Positions 1 through 6,416 are shown, counted from the first letter of the stretch. The stretch: DNA of 6,416 nt from Caldilineaceae bacterium (GCA_015494005.1 WGCB01000754.1:1-6416), one strand, 5' to 3'. Program-made: numbers and translations. Notes: generated by a model from the letters alone, not told the origin.

Positions 1-3000
1 ACCCAGCCCCGGCTGGCGTAGGCCGCGGCCACCCGCTGGGGATCCGTGCCGTGGTCGATGACCCAGGTGTAGTCCTGAAAGGCGGAGCGGTAGTGCTCCA
101 GGGCGGTGTCGTACTCCTCGAGCTCGTCAGCGAAGTACTTGCCCCGCTGGAAGGAGGCCCCACCCCGGAGCAGGCGCACCGTCTCCATCTGGGCCTGGTA
201 GCGCTCCGGCCGGGCCTCCATCTGGGCCAGGGCCTGGGCGAACTTCTCCCAGGCCAGGACGTAGCGCTCATCCTGGAGCTGGGGATCCTGGGTGCGGCTG
301 GCCCAGTCGGTGTAGGCCAGGGCCAGGTTGCTCAGGTAGATCGGCTCGCTCGGGTCCTCCTGGACCGCCCGCTCGTAGGCCTGGATGGCCTCCTGGAAGC
401 GGTCCAGCTCGGTCAAGGCTGCGCCCAGGCTGTTGAAGGCCGAGGCCTCGGGGCGCAGGCGCAAGGAGCGCTGGTAGGCCGCCACCGCCTGCTCCAGGAG
501 CTGCTCCGCGTCCTCGGGCTGGGTCAGGGCCAGGGTCTCCGCCTGTTGCAGGCGCGCGTTCCCGGTGACCAGGAAGTGGAAGCTGTAGAGCTCCCGGCCC
601 ACGGAGAGGAGTGTGCCCAGGAGCACCAGCCCGGCCAGGATCCCCGCGACCAGGCGCACGGGCCGGGGATAGACGTGGGGTGCATCCCCGTGGCCCTGGC
701 CCCAGACGGAGGTGACCCGCAGGCGAGCCATGTAGTGGGCGGCCAGGCCGGTGATCCCCGCGGCCACCAGGCCCATGGCGATATCCGGCCGGCCCAGGGG
801 CAGCTGGACGAGGTTGATCTGGAGGATGGCCAGCAGGCCGAAGAAGAGGCCCAGCAGACCGCCCAGCCAGACCACCGGTGTGCGGGGATCCTCCGCCACC
901 CGGGCCCGCATGGGCTGGATCACGAACCAGTAGCCCAGGGGCAGGCCGATGCCCAGCAGGCTCAGGCCGAAGAGGTCCGCCAGGGCGTAGGGGAAGGGGT
1001 GGAGCCGGGCCGTCAGCCAGGAGGGCGCCAGCTGGGTCAGCAGGGCGAAGAGGGCCAGGTAGATCAAGGCCAGGAGGAAGAGGAGGCCGCTGCGGCTGCC
1101 CAGGATGGAGAAGCCCAGGTCGTGGACGGGCACGGAGGCGGGCAGATGCTGGCGGATCCACTCCTGCAGGGCCTGGTAGCGCCGGGTGAGGCCGGGGACC
1201 ACGATGCGCTGGGCCGGGCCGAAGAGGGCGAAGTAGGAGTGCCCCGGCCAGGGACGACGACGGATCCGCCGGTCCGCCACCACCATGGCGTTCACCTGGG
1301 ACCACTCCAGGTGGGCCAGATCCGCGCCGCCCTCCTCCCGGCTCACCCCGGCCTGGGTTTCCACCACCAGACGCCGACGCTGGGCCTGCTGCACGTCCTC
1401 CAGCCGGGCCCGGGTGAAGAGGTAGAGGGTCAGGCCGGCGTAGAGGAGCAGATAGGCCAGGAGGCTGCCCGCCACCACCGGCGTGACCACCTGGGCATCC
1501 ACCGTGGGCTGGAGCTGCTGCTGCACGGTGAGGGAGACGGTGGGGGAGAGCTCCTCCGCGGCGGGGATGGGCTGCTGCACCGGCCGGATCAGGGCCGCGT
1601 CCGCGCGGATGCTGGTGCCGGACTGAGTGCGAAAGCCCAGGAGCAGGGTCATGAAGAAGAGGACAGCCAGGGCCACCAGGGAGATGCGCCCGAAGAGCGC
1701 CGAGTGGGGATGGCGGTAGCGGGTGGCGTAGACCCGGCGGGTGACAGACCCGGCCAGAGCTCGCAGCCGCTCCTTCAAGGCGTCGTCCACACCCTCCCGG
1801 CGAGCCAGCTCCTCCATCTGGTGGGCCAGCTCGGTGACCGCCTCCTCCTCGCCCAGCTCCTGCCAGAGGGCCAGGGCCTGTTCGTACTCCGCCACCGCCT
1901 CCGGGTAGCGCTCCTCCCGGGCGTGGATCTGGGCCAGGAGCATGCGGGTCTGGGCCTGACGTCGCCGGTGGCCATAGGCCTGGAAGACCGGCAGGATCTG
2001 CTCCAGGATGTGCCGGGCCTCGGCCAGCTTGCCGTTCTGGGCCAGGGCGTAGGCCAGCTCCAGCCGGATCCGAGCCTGGCGGTAGGGCTCCAGGCGACCT
2101 TGCCCCTCCGCCAACACCTCCCGGTAGAGGCGGACGGCTCGGCGGGCCAGGTCCATGGTGAGGGCCAGGCGGGCCAGCTGTTCCTCCACATCCAGGAGGG
2201 CATCCTGGTCGCCCAAGCGCTTCAGCTCCTTCTCCGCCCGCTGGTACCACATTTCCGCCAGGGCGAAGAGCTTGAGCAGCACCGGGTCCATGCCCAGCCA
2301 GCCCCGCTTCTCGGTGAGGGAAAACTGAGCCTGGCCCCAGGCGTGGAAGGCGAAATCCAGGTAGGCATCCCCCAGCGCGGCCATGATCTGGGCGGTCTGC
2401 CTCTCCAGTTTGTACTCCTGGCAGATGGTCCCGGCCTCACGGAGAAGCTGGATGGCCTGGAGCCATTCCCGCTCCTGGATCAGGGTCCGGGCCAGGATGC
2501 GCCGGGCCTCCACTTTGATGGCCGGGGCCAGGTCTGGCTGCTCTAGCAGGGGCTCCAGGCGGCGACGGCTGGCCTCCCAGCGCTCGTAGAGCTGATCCAG
2601 GCGGGCCCGGAGCAGCTCCAGCTGGGCGTGCTCCTGGGGGGAGAAGCGGGCGGTCTGCTCCTCGGCCAGGGCCAGGAGCTGCTCTCCGGCCGCAGGCCGG
2701 TAGTTGGCCTCCGCGGCGGCGAAGAGCTGGGTCAGGCGCTCCATGCCCGCGGCCGGGTCCACGGCCAGGGCATGGTAGAGATGGGCCAGGAGGTACTCGT
2801 CATAGCGGGGATCCTGGGGGGTGTGGGCGTCCAGCCAGGCCTGGAAGTAGTCCCGCAGGCGGCGGTTGCCCGCCAGGTAGCCCTCCAGATCCTGGGCCAG
2901 CCACCAGTCCAGGAGGAAGCGGCGCATCTCCCGGCTGTAGACCAGGCGAGTCTCTTCCTCCTGGCCATCCCGGCCAGCCAGGGGAGAGGGCTCCTCGTTG

Positions 3001-3212
3001 ACGAAGGAGAAGCGGCGCAGGCGGGCCAGGATCTTCTCCTCCAGGCCGTCCTCCTCGCCCCGGGCCGCGGCCAGCACCTCCCGATCCAGCCAGCGGGGCA
3101 GGGCGCCCAGACGCACCGCCTGGGCCAGGCGGGGATTCTTGCGCTGGAGGGTCTCCATGAGCTGGGCCAGGAGGGCCTCTTGCTGGGCCACGGCGTGGGA
3201 TGAGCTGCTCAT
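1..3212 (-). CDS. Large multi-pass membrane protein with winged-helix-like, TPR, PH-like and second TPR regions (3' end beyond window)
   Basis: Reading from ATG at 3212, 1070 codons stay open to the left edge, so the C-terminus is missing. Regions by residue: 31-125 resembles the winged-helix module that follows the NTPase in STAND proteins (LPRWLDREVL, then LARLRRFSFV). About 160-480 is helical and TPR-like, clearest at 375-410 and 415-452. Membrane segments lie near 510-527 and 577-600. A PH-like domain at about 611-690 carries the signature YFALFGPAQRIVVPGLTRRY. Five more membrane segments fall near 708-729, 743-766, 779-801, 811-828 and 853-872. A second TPR block runs from about 900, with a good repeat at 922-955. 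Positively charged loops (768-777, 828-853) suggest the N-terminal TPRs and PH-like domain are cytoplasmic and the C-terminal TPRs lie outside. The start overlaps the ATPase stop (ATGA), with a weak GGGGA six bases upstream. The role is unknown; I infer membrane-linked signalling with the ATPase. Domain calls are from pattern recognition only. Confidence 0.88.
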   Translation of the reverse strand, partial: MSSSSHAVAQQEALLAQLMETLQRKNPRLAQAVRLGALPRWLDREVLAAARGEEDGLEEKILARLRRFSFVNEEPSPLAGRDGQEEETRLVYSREMRRFLLDWWLAQDLEGYLAGNRRLRDYFQAWLDAHTPQDPRYDEYLLAHLYHALAVDPAAGMERLTQLFAAAEANYRPAAGEQLLALAEEQTARFSPQEHAQLELLRARLDQLYERWEASRRRLEPLLEQPDLAPAIKVEARRILARTLIQEREWLQAIQLLREAGTICQEYKLERQTAQIMAALGDAYLDFAFHAWGQAQFSLTEKRGWLGMDPVLLKLFALAEMWYQRAEKELKRLGDQDALLDVEEQLARLALTMDLARRAVRLYREVLAEGQGRLEPYRQARIRLELAYALAQNGKLAEARHILEQILPVFQAYGHRRRQAQTRMLLAQIHAREERYPEAVAEYEQALALWQELGEEEAVTELAHQMEELARREGVDDALKERLRALAGSVTRRVYATRYRHPHSALFGRISLVALAVLFFMTLLLGFRTQSGTSIRADAALIRPVQQPIPAAEELSPTVSLTVQQQLQPTVDAQVVTPVVAGSLLAYLLLYAGLTLYLFTRARLEDVQQAQRRRLVVETQAGVSREEGGADLAHLEWSQVNAMVVADRRIRRRPWPGHSYFALFGPAQRIVVPGLTRRYQALQEWIRQHLPASVPVHDLGFSILGSRSGLLFLLALIYLALFALLTQLAPSWLTARLHPFPYALADLFGLSLLGIGLPLGYWFVIQPMRARVAEDPRTPVVWLGGLLGLFFGLLAILQINLVQLPLGRPDIAMGLVAAGITGLAAHYMARLRVTSVWGQGHGDAPHVYPRPVRLVAGILAGLVLLGTLLSVGRELYSFHFLVTGNARLQQAETLALTQPEDAEQLLEQAVAAYQRSLRLRPEASAFNSLGAALTELDRFQEAIQAYERAVQEDPSEPIYLSNLALAYTDWASRTQDPQLQDERYVLAWEKFAQALAQMEARPERYQAQMETVRLLRGGASFQRGKYFADELEEYDTALEHYRSAFQDYTWVIDHGTDPQRVAAAYASRGW

Positions 3213-4123
3213 AGCCAGTCCCCGTCGTCGCTTTCCGACTCCACGGCCAGGTTATCGGCCAGGGTGCCCAGGAGCCCGGGCGTCCCTCCCGAGGCCTGGA
3301 CCAGCAGGGCGATCTCCTCCGGGCTCAGCTCGGTGAGCTTGCGCTTCTCCCGGAGGTACTCGGTCACGTGCTCCAGGTCGAAGGGGGCCAGGCCAGTGCG
3401 GGCCACGCAGTGCTCCCAGCCGGAGGAGAGATCCGGCAGGTTCTCCCGGCCAGCCAGCACGGTGACTAGGTTGGGCAGCAGGCCGTCCCGGATGCGGGCC
3501 AGGAACTGGGCCTGGATCCAGCGGTCCGCCTCCTGGGTGATCTCCTCGTAGGAGTCGAAGAGGAAGGCCACCACCTGGTCCGCGGCTAGCTGGGCCAGGC
3601 AGGTGAAGAAGGCGTCGGTGATGCGCACCTCGATGGAGCGGCGCACGGTCTCGCTGTCCGCGCGGACGACGAAGAAGTTGTCCTTGATGATGTGGCCCCC
3701 GGCCACGTCCCCCACCTGGATCTCGCTGTCGGTGATGGCGCCGCCCTCCGTGGCCAGGTGCATCTCCACGCCCCCACTCCCGGCGCCGCCAGCCGCCTCC
3801 CCCGCAGTGACCCGCACCTCCACGCTGGTGGCCGCGTTGATCACCGCGGTCATGGCGTTGAAGTGGCCCGGCCCCAGCTGGTCCCGGGCCTGGCGCACCA
3901 GGGTCAGGTAGTCCCAGGGCCGTCGATCCCGGAAGTCGAAGAGGGCCACGGGGATCTGCCGGGCCCGGCACTCGTGGCGCAGGCGCTGGATGAGCCAGGT
4001 CTTGCCCATGCCGGCCGGGGCCTCCACCAGCATGATCTGCTTGGGCGTTTCCCGAGCGATCATCTTCAGGAAGCCCTGGTACTGCTTTTCCCGGTCCACG
4101 AACCAGTCGAGAAATTGGGGCAT
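3209..4123 (-). CDS. STAND/NACHT-like P-loop ATPase, 304 aa
   Basis: This is a predicted cytoplasmic ATPase. The N-terminus (FVDREKQYQGF, residues 8-18) is the 'DRE' lead-in typical of STAND/AAA-type ATPases. Walker A is APAGMGKT (35-42) and the Walker B-like strand is VVAFLFDSYEE (184-194) with D190. A sensor-like strand VTVLAGRENLP (220-230) carries R226, and SGGTPGLL (278-285) resembles the GxP motif of STAND proteins. The protein then ends in an acidic tail, with no winged helix or C-terminal sensor. Between Walker A and Walker B is an unusual glycine-rich, strand-like insert (about 99-163) containing GDVAGGHIIKDN. ATG 4123 is chosen because the in-frame TTG/ATG/GTG options at 4285, 4243 and 4183 are upstream of or within the promoter, or lack any ribosome site; no strong Shine-Dalgarno precedes 4123 either. 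Its stop overlaps the start of the membrane-protein gene (ATGA), implying coupled translation and joint function. Substrate and trigger are unknown. Confidence 0.85.
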   Translation of the reverse strand: MPQFLDWFVDREKQYQGFLKMIARETPKQIMLVEAPAGMGKTWLIQRLRHECRARQIPVALFDFRDRRPWDYLTLVRQARDQLGPGHFNAMTAVINAATSVEVRVTAGEAAGGAGSGGVEMHLATEGGAITDSEIQVGDVAGGHIIKDNFFVVRADSETVRRSIEVRITDAFFTCLAQLAADQVVAFLFDSYEEITQEADRWIQAQFLARIRDGLLPNLVTVLAGRENLPDLSSGWEHCVARTGLAPFDLEHVTEYLREKRKLTELSPEEIALLVQASGGTPGLLGTLADNLAVESESDDGDWL

Positions 4124-4241
4124 GGGAGTGGTTGGGTGTGATGGAACAGCTGCGCGAAGTGGAAAACGACGGAGGGCCGGCACGCACGGGCCAGGAGCCG
4201 AGGCGCCGGACAGGCGACGAACGCCAGGCGGTTCTGGCTCC
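4124..4241 (-). promoter_or_regulatory. 5' leader of the ATPase operon
   Basis: If transcription starts about seven bases after the -10 box (near 4235), the mRNA has a leader of roughly 110 bases before ATG 4123. No good Shine-Dalgarno lies just before the ATG, whose upstream bases read ACCCAACCACTCCC. The leader contains a small GGCG/CGCC hairpin and other GC-rich pairing potential, but nothing I recognise as a riboswitch. The reading frame is open through it, and GTG 4183 is a possible but unsupported alternative start. Confidence 0.35.
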
Positions 4242-4270
4242 ATTATAAGATGTGGGCTGGTTTCTGCCAA
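4242..4270 (-). promoter_or_regulatory. Sigma70-type promoter for the ATPase/membrane-protein operon
   Basis: On the minus strand, TTGGCA (4270-4265) is followed by exactly 17 bases and a perfect TATAAT (4247-4242). The -35 differs from TTGACA at one position. The site stands out as an AT-rich island in GC-rich DNA, lies between the terminator of the upstream operon and the ATPase gene, and points the right way. It argues that the ATPase pair is transcribed independently of the sugar transporter and rules out ATPase starts upstream of about 4235. Confidence 0.75.
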
Positions 4271-4338
4271 GTGGATCGAACGCATTTGTCCGGCCCACCG
4301 TTCCCCTTGAGGCGGGCGCGGGCCCTTCCCCGGGCAAG

Positions 4339-4369
4339 AAAAACGGGCGAGACGATGGCGTCCCGCCCG
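4339..4369 (-). terminator. Rho-independent terminator of the sugar ABC transporter operon
   Basis: In the minus-strand RNA, CGGGCGGGACG (4369-4359) pairs with CGTCTCGCCCG (4354-4344): an 11-bp stem with one G-U wobble and a CCAU loop, followed at once by five U residues (4343-4339). It begins 29 bases after the stop of the MalG-type permease gene. The 4270-4338 stretch between it and the next promoter holds no gene. Confidence 0.88.
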
Positions 4370-4398
4370 CTATCGGCGTGGGTGACGGCGTCTGGACG

Positions 4399-5247
4399 CT
4401 ACTTGTTGATCCCCGCGGTGAGGCCAGCGATGATCTGCTTGGTGGCCAGGAGGAAGAGGATGATCAGGGGCAGGGTGGTGATGATCAGGCCGGCGAAGAG
4501 GGTGGACCAGTCGGCCTGGAACTCACCGAAGAAGCGGGTCATGCCCACGGGCAGGGTCCACTTGCTGGTGGAGCGGAGGAGCACCAGGGGGAAGAAGAAG
4601 TCGTTCCAGAGGGGCACGAACTGGAAGACGATGACCGTGGCCAGGGCCGGACGCACCAGGGGCAGCATGATGCGGCCGAAGATGGTGAGCTCGCCCGCGC
4701 CGTCGATGCGGGCCGCCTCGCTCAGCTCCTTGGGCAGCTGGCGGAAGAAGGAGCTGAGGATGAAGACGGAAAAGGGAATGCCCGTGGCCGCGTAGACCAG
4801 GATCAGCCCCATGCGGTTGTCGATGAGCCCCATGTCGTTCAGCAGCAGGAAGAGGGGCACGATGGCCAGGCGGAAGGGCAGCATGAGGCCAGCCAGGAAG
4901 TAGGCGGCCAGGAGGCGGCTGCCGGTGAAGGTGTACCGTCCCAGGATGTAGCCGGCCAGGGAGGCCACCGCGGTGGCCAGGATCACCGAGGCGACGGTGA
5001 TCATCAGAGAATTCAGGAAATAGGTGTTGAAGCTGGCCTCTTCCCAGGCTTTGACGAAGCTGGCGAAGGTGGGCGAGGTGGGCAGGCCGATGGGGTTCTT
5101 GAAGATCTCCCGAGTGGGGCGCAGCGCGTTGCTGACCACCAGCAGCAGGGGCCCCAACACGATCACCGCGTACCCCCAGAGGAGCAGGTTGACGGCGATG
5201 GTGGACAAGTTCAGACGCCGAGACGCAGGGTGGGGCTGGGTCGTCAT
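4399..5247 (-). CDS. Carbohydrate ABC transporter permease, MalG/MsmG type (CUT1), 282 aa
   Basis: This is an inner-membrane subunit of a binding-protein-dependent sugar importer; it forms the translocation pore with the MalF-type permease encoded just upstream. Six membrane segments are visible near residues 18-40, 78-100, 112-132, 145-166, 202-222 and 249-268. The cytoplasmic EAA loop that docks the ATPase is EAARIDGAGELTIFGRIMLP (177-196), with the conserved EAA and G183. Length and the ending (ATKQIIAGLTAGINK) are normal for the family. ATG 5247 is preferred over an in-frame TTG at 5265 because GGGAGGAG (5263-5256) sits eight bases before it and the TTG overlaps that site. The start overlaps the MalF-type stop (ATGA). 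Substrate cannot be told from sequence: the subfamily includes oligosaccharide, N-acetylglucosamine and glycerol-phosphate importers. The gene is followed by a terminator, so it is last in its operon. Confidence 0.95.
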   Translation of the reverse strand: MTTQPHPASRRLNLSTIAVNLLLWGYAVIVLGPLLLVVSNALRPTREIFKNPIGLPTSPTFASFVKAWEEASFNTYFLNSLMITVASVILATAVASLAGYILGRYTFTGSRLLAAYFLAGLMLPFRLAIVPLFLLLNDMGLIDNRMGLILVYAATGIPFSVFILSSFFRQLPKELSEAARIDGAGELTIFGRIMLPLVRPALATVIVFQFVPLWNDFFFPLVLLRSTSKWTLPVGMTRFFGEFQADWSTLFAGLIITTLPLIILFLLATKQIIAGLTAGINK

Positions 5248-6221
5248 GTGAGGTTCTCCTCCCAACGGCGGAAACGCCCGAGCATGAACATGGAGACACC
5301 GAAGATGAAGACAAACATGAGCACGGCCAGGGCCGACGCCAGACCGAAGGCGTCGATGCCGCCCCGGAAGGCGGTGCGGTAGAAGACCAGGCCCAACACG
5401 TCCGTAGAGCCGGCCGGCTCACCGTTCACGCCGCCCATGGCCCAGACGATGCCGAAGGCGTTGAAGTTGCCGATGAAGGTCAGCACGGTCACGATGCCGA
5501 TGACGGGCAGGAGCAGGGGCAGCTCGATGAAGCGGAAGAGCTTCCAGCTGGTGGTGCCGTCGATCTGGGCCGCCTCCCGCAGGTCATCGCCGATGTTGGC
5601 CAACCCCGCGGAGAAGAGCAGCATGGGGAAGCCCACCCACTGCCAGGCGTTCACCAGGATGATGGCCGGCAGGGCCGTCTTGGGATCCCCCAGCCAGGGC
5701 AGGGCCAGCTGCTCCAGCCCGATGGCCTTCAGCACCTGGTTCACCGGGCCAAAGAGGGGGTTCAGCATCAGGCTCCAGAGGTAGCCCACCACCAGGGCGC
5801 TGATGAGATAGGGCATGGTGTAGACCGTCTGGAAGAAGCGCTTACCGAACCGGGATCCGTGGAGCAGGCGAGCGAAGAGCAGCCCCATGGTGTTCTGGAT
5901 GGCCATGGTCCCGACGAAGAAGTAGACGTTGTGCAGGAAGGCCCGAGGGAGCTGCTCGTTGAGGGGATAACGGGTGAAAAGTTCTTGGAAGTTGCGCAGG
6001 CCCACGAATCCGCCCCGGGCCAGGCCCTTGAACTCGAAGAAGCTGAAGTAGAGGGACTGGGCCAGGGGCCAGATCATGAAGACGGTGTAGAGCAGGAAGG
6101 CGGGCAGCAGGAAGAGGGCAATCACAGGCCAGGACGGCGCGCCGCTCCCCACGCCCTTGGCTCGCTTGTGCCGTTTGGGCGGGGTGCTCTCCGTGGTGGT
6201 CAGCGGTTCTGAGACAGCCAT
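5244..6221 (-). CDS. Sugar ABC transporter permease, MalF/MsmF type (CUT1), 325 aa
   Basis: This is the other membrane-spanning half of the sugar importer. A hydrophilic, basic cytoplasmic N-terminus (residues 1-30, with KRHKRAK) precedes six membrane segments near 31-53, 99-119, 135-155, 183-205, 238-260 and 290-314. The EAA loop is EAAQIDGTTSWKLFRFIELP (216-235) with G222. The region GSTDVLGLVFYRTAF (271-285) is typical of the MsmF-like branch, which lacks the long second periplasmic loop of enterobacterial MalF. ATG 6221 has AAGGAG (6233-6228) six bases upstream. It lies between a binding-protein gene, 87 bases away across a hairpin, and the MalG-type permease gene, which it overlaps by four bases. 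Substrate is unknown. No ATPase gene is in the window; many CUT1 operons borrow a shared one encoded elsewhere. Confidence 0.95.
   Translation of the reverse strand: MAVSEPLTTTESTPPKRHKRAKGVGSGAPSWPVIALFLLPAFLLYTVFMIWPLAQSLYFSFFEFKGLARGGFVGLRNFQELFTRYPLNEQLPRAFLHNVYFFVGTMAIQNTMGLLFARLLHGSRFGKRFFQTVYTMPYLISALVVGYLWSLMLNPLFGPVNQVLKAIGLEQLALPWLGDPKTALPAIILVNAWQWVGFPMLLFSAGLANIGDDLREAAQIDGTTSWKLFRFIELPLLLPVIGIVTVLTFIGNFNAFGIVWAMGGVNGEPAGSTDVLGLVFYRTAFRGGIDAFGLASALAVLMFVFIFGVSMFMLGRFRRWEENLT
5256..5263 (-). promoter_or_regulatory. Ribosome binding site of the MalG-type permease gene
   Basis: GGGAGGAG on the minus strand lies eight bases before ATG 5247 and inside the end of the upstream permease gene. 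It decides the start of the MalG-type gene in favour of the ATG over the TTG at 5265. Confidence 0.8.
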
Positions 6222-6227
6222 GGGATG

Positions 6228-6233
6228 CTCCTT
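6228..6233 (-). promoter_or_regulatory. Ribosome binding site of the MalF-type permease gene
   Basis: AAGGAG on the minus strand lies six bases before ATG 6221, which fixes the start of the permease. It sits downstream of the intergenic hairpin, outside the stem, so it should be accessible in the folded mRNA. Confidence 0.8.
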
Positions 6234-6258
6234 GTGGTGAAAGAAGCGGGAAGAAGGG

Positions 6259-6295
6259 GTTGGCGGACCGGAATGGGGTTCCGATCCGCCAACCG
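6259..6295 (-). promoter_or_regulatory. Intergenic mRNA hairpin between binding-protein and permease genes
   Basis: GGTTGGCGGATCGGAA (6295-6280) and TTCCGGTCCGCCAACC (6274-6259) form a 16-bp stem with a five-base loop (CCCCA) in the minus-strand RNA. All 16 positions pair, one as a U-G wobble. No U-tract follows, only mixed pyrimidines, so it is not a classic terminator. By analogy with the malE-malF interval, such a structure commonly protects the binding-protein message from 3' decay and gives more binding protein than permease; that role is inferred. Confidence 0.7.
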
Positions 6296-6308
6296 AGGCG
6301 TCAGGTGA

Positions 6309-6397
6309 TCACTGGCCAGGGGTGAACCACTGGGAAACACCCTCCCAGAGGCTCTGAGCCACCTCTTCGGCGGTCATCTCGCCCAGCAGCATCTTCT
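6309..6397 (-). CDS. Extracellular sugar-binding protein of the ABC transporter (C-terminal fragment)
   Basis: Only the last 28 complete codons are present, ending at TGA 6311-6309; the gene is cut by the contig end, where adapter sequence begins. The peptide includes KMLLGEMTAEEVAQSLWEG and ends SQWFTPGQ. This matches the usual C-terminal helix of CUT1 solute-binding proteins, where a '(L/M)xGxMTxEEA' stretch precedes the final helix. Position supports the call: in these operons the binding-protein gene comes directly before the MalF- and MalG-type permeases. The protein would be secreted or lipid-anchored and would deliver sugar to the permease pair. The signal peptide and ligand-binding region are outside the window, so the ligand cannot be guessed. 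Confidence 0.8.
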
Positions 6398-6416
6398 CTG
6401 TCTCTTATACACATCT
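6398..6416. other. Tn5/Nextera mosaic-end adapter sequence (artefact)
   Basis: The last 19 bases, CTGTCTCTTATACACATCT, are identical to the 19-bp mosaic end recognised by hyperactive Tn5 transposase and used in Nextera library preparation. It sits exactly at the sequence end and interrupts the binding-protein gene. It is best read as untrimmed adapter rather than a transposon in the organism. Confidence 0.95.

Noticed and set aside
268..2250. Minus-strand open frame of 660 codons
   Set aside because: It is a shifted frame of the real gene. The product is mostly proline, glycine and arginine, while the frame from ATG 3212 gives recognisable TPR and membrane segments.
51..2546. Plus-strand open frame of 831 codons, with a 191-codon one at 2628-3203
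   Set aside because: These are antisense to the large membrane-protein gene. The translations are rich in G, Q, L, H and P with no domain pattern or plausible start site, as expected opposite leucine/alanine/glutamate-rich GC-rich codons.
1..4123. Assignment of the ATPase/membrane pair as an antiphage defence system
   Set aside because: STAND proteins can act in defence, but no effector domain, nuclease or defence neighbour is visible, and the adjoining operon is ordinary sugar transport.
4124..4285. Extended N-terminus of the ATPase from TTG 4285 (or ATG 4243)
   Set aside because: Both starts lie upstream of or inside the promoter's -10 box, and the extra residues have no family-like pattern before the MPQFLDWFVDRE start.
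3252..4337. Minus-strand open frame of 361 codons over the ATPase gene
   Set aside because: It is an alternative frame with a G/P/R-rich product. The ATPase frame carries Walker A and B motifs.
4252..5382. Plus-strand open frame of 376 codons opposite the MalG-type permease
   Set aside because: It is an antisense shadow: low-complexity Q/E/G/D-rich translation, while the opposite strand encodes a complete permease with an intact EAA loop.
6398..6416. A real Tn5/IS50 transposon end
   Set aside because: Only the 19-bp mosaic end is present, and it stops exactly at the sequence end. The mosaic end is an engineered hybrid used in sequencing libraries.
1..6416. tRNA, rRNA or CRISPR elements
   Set aside because: Nearly all the window is coding. 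The two gaps between genes hold only the promoter/leader/terminator and the hairpin; I saw no regularly spaced repeats or tRNA-like folds.

Overview
The window looks like one end of a contig from a GC-rich bacterial genome. Every supported gene lies on the minus strand. The best guess for the source is a Chloroflexota bacterium (Anaerolineae/Caldilineae type). That guess rests on three things: very G/C-rich third codon positions, a NACHT/STAND-like ATPase paired with a large TPR/membrane protein, and a sugar ABC operon of the kind common in that phylum. It is an inference from style, not a marker-gene call.

Read along the minus strand (right to left), the window starts with 19 bases (6398-6416) that exactly match the Tn5/Nextera mosaic-end sequence, so genuine sequence stops at about 6397. 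Next is the last 28 codons of a sugar-binding lipoprotein-type gene (6309-6397). A strong 16-bp intergenic hairpin follows (6259-6295), then two ABC permeases of the MalF and MalG types (5244-6221 and 4399-5247) joined by an ATGA overlap. A clean rho-independent terminator (4339-4369) closes this carbohydrate-uptake (CUT1) operon. No ABC ATPase is present in the window.

A second minus-strand transcription unit begins at a near-consensus sigma70-type promoter (TTGGCA, 17 nt, TATAAT; 4242-4270). It encodes a 304-residue STAND-like P-loop ATPase (3209-4123). This overlaps by ATGA a very large second gene (1-3212) that stays open to the left edge: at least 1070 codons, with no stop in the window. 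Its predicted product is a modular membrane protein: a winged-helix-like N-terminus, TPR-like helical repeats, two membrane segments, a PH-like domain, five more membrane segments, and a second TPR block on the far side of the membrane.

The ATPase and the membrane protein together look like one STAND signalling machine divided into two polypeptides. The ATPase ends just after its GxP-type motif, and the partner begins with what looks like the missing winged-helix module. This pair is the least ordinary part of the window. Its function is unknown, and no effector domain is visible in the portion present. Long open frames on the plus strand are antisense shadows of these high-GC genes.
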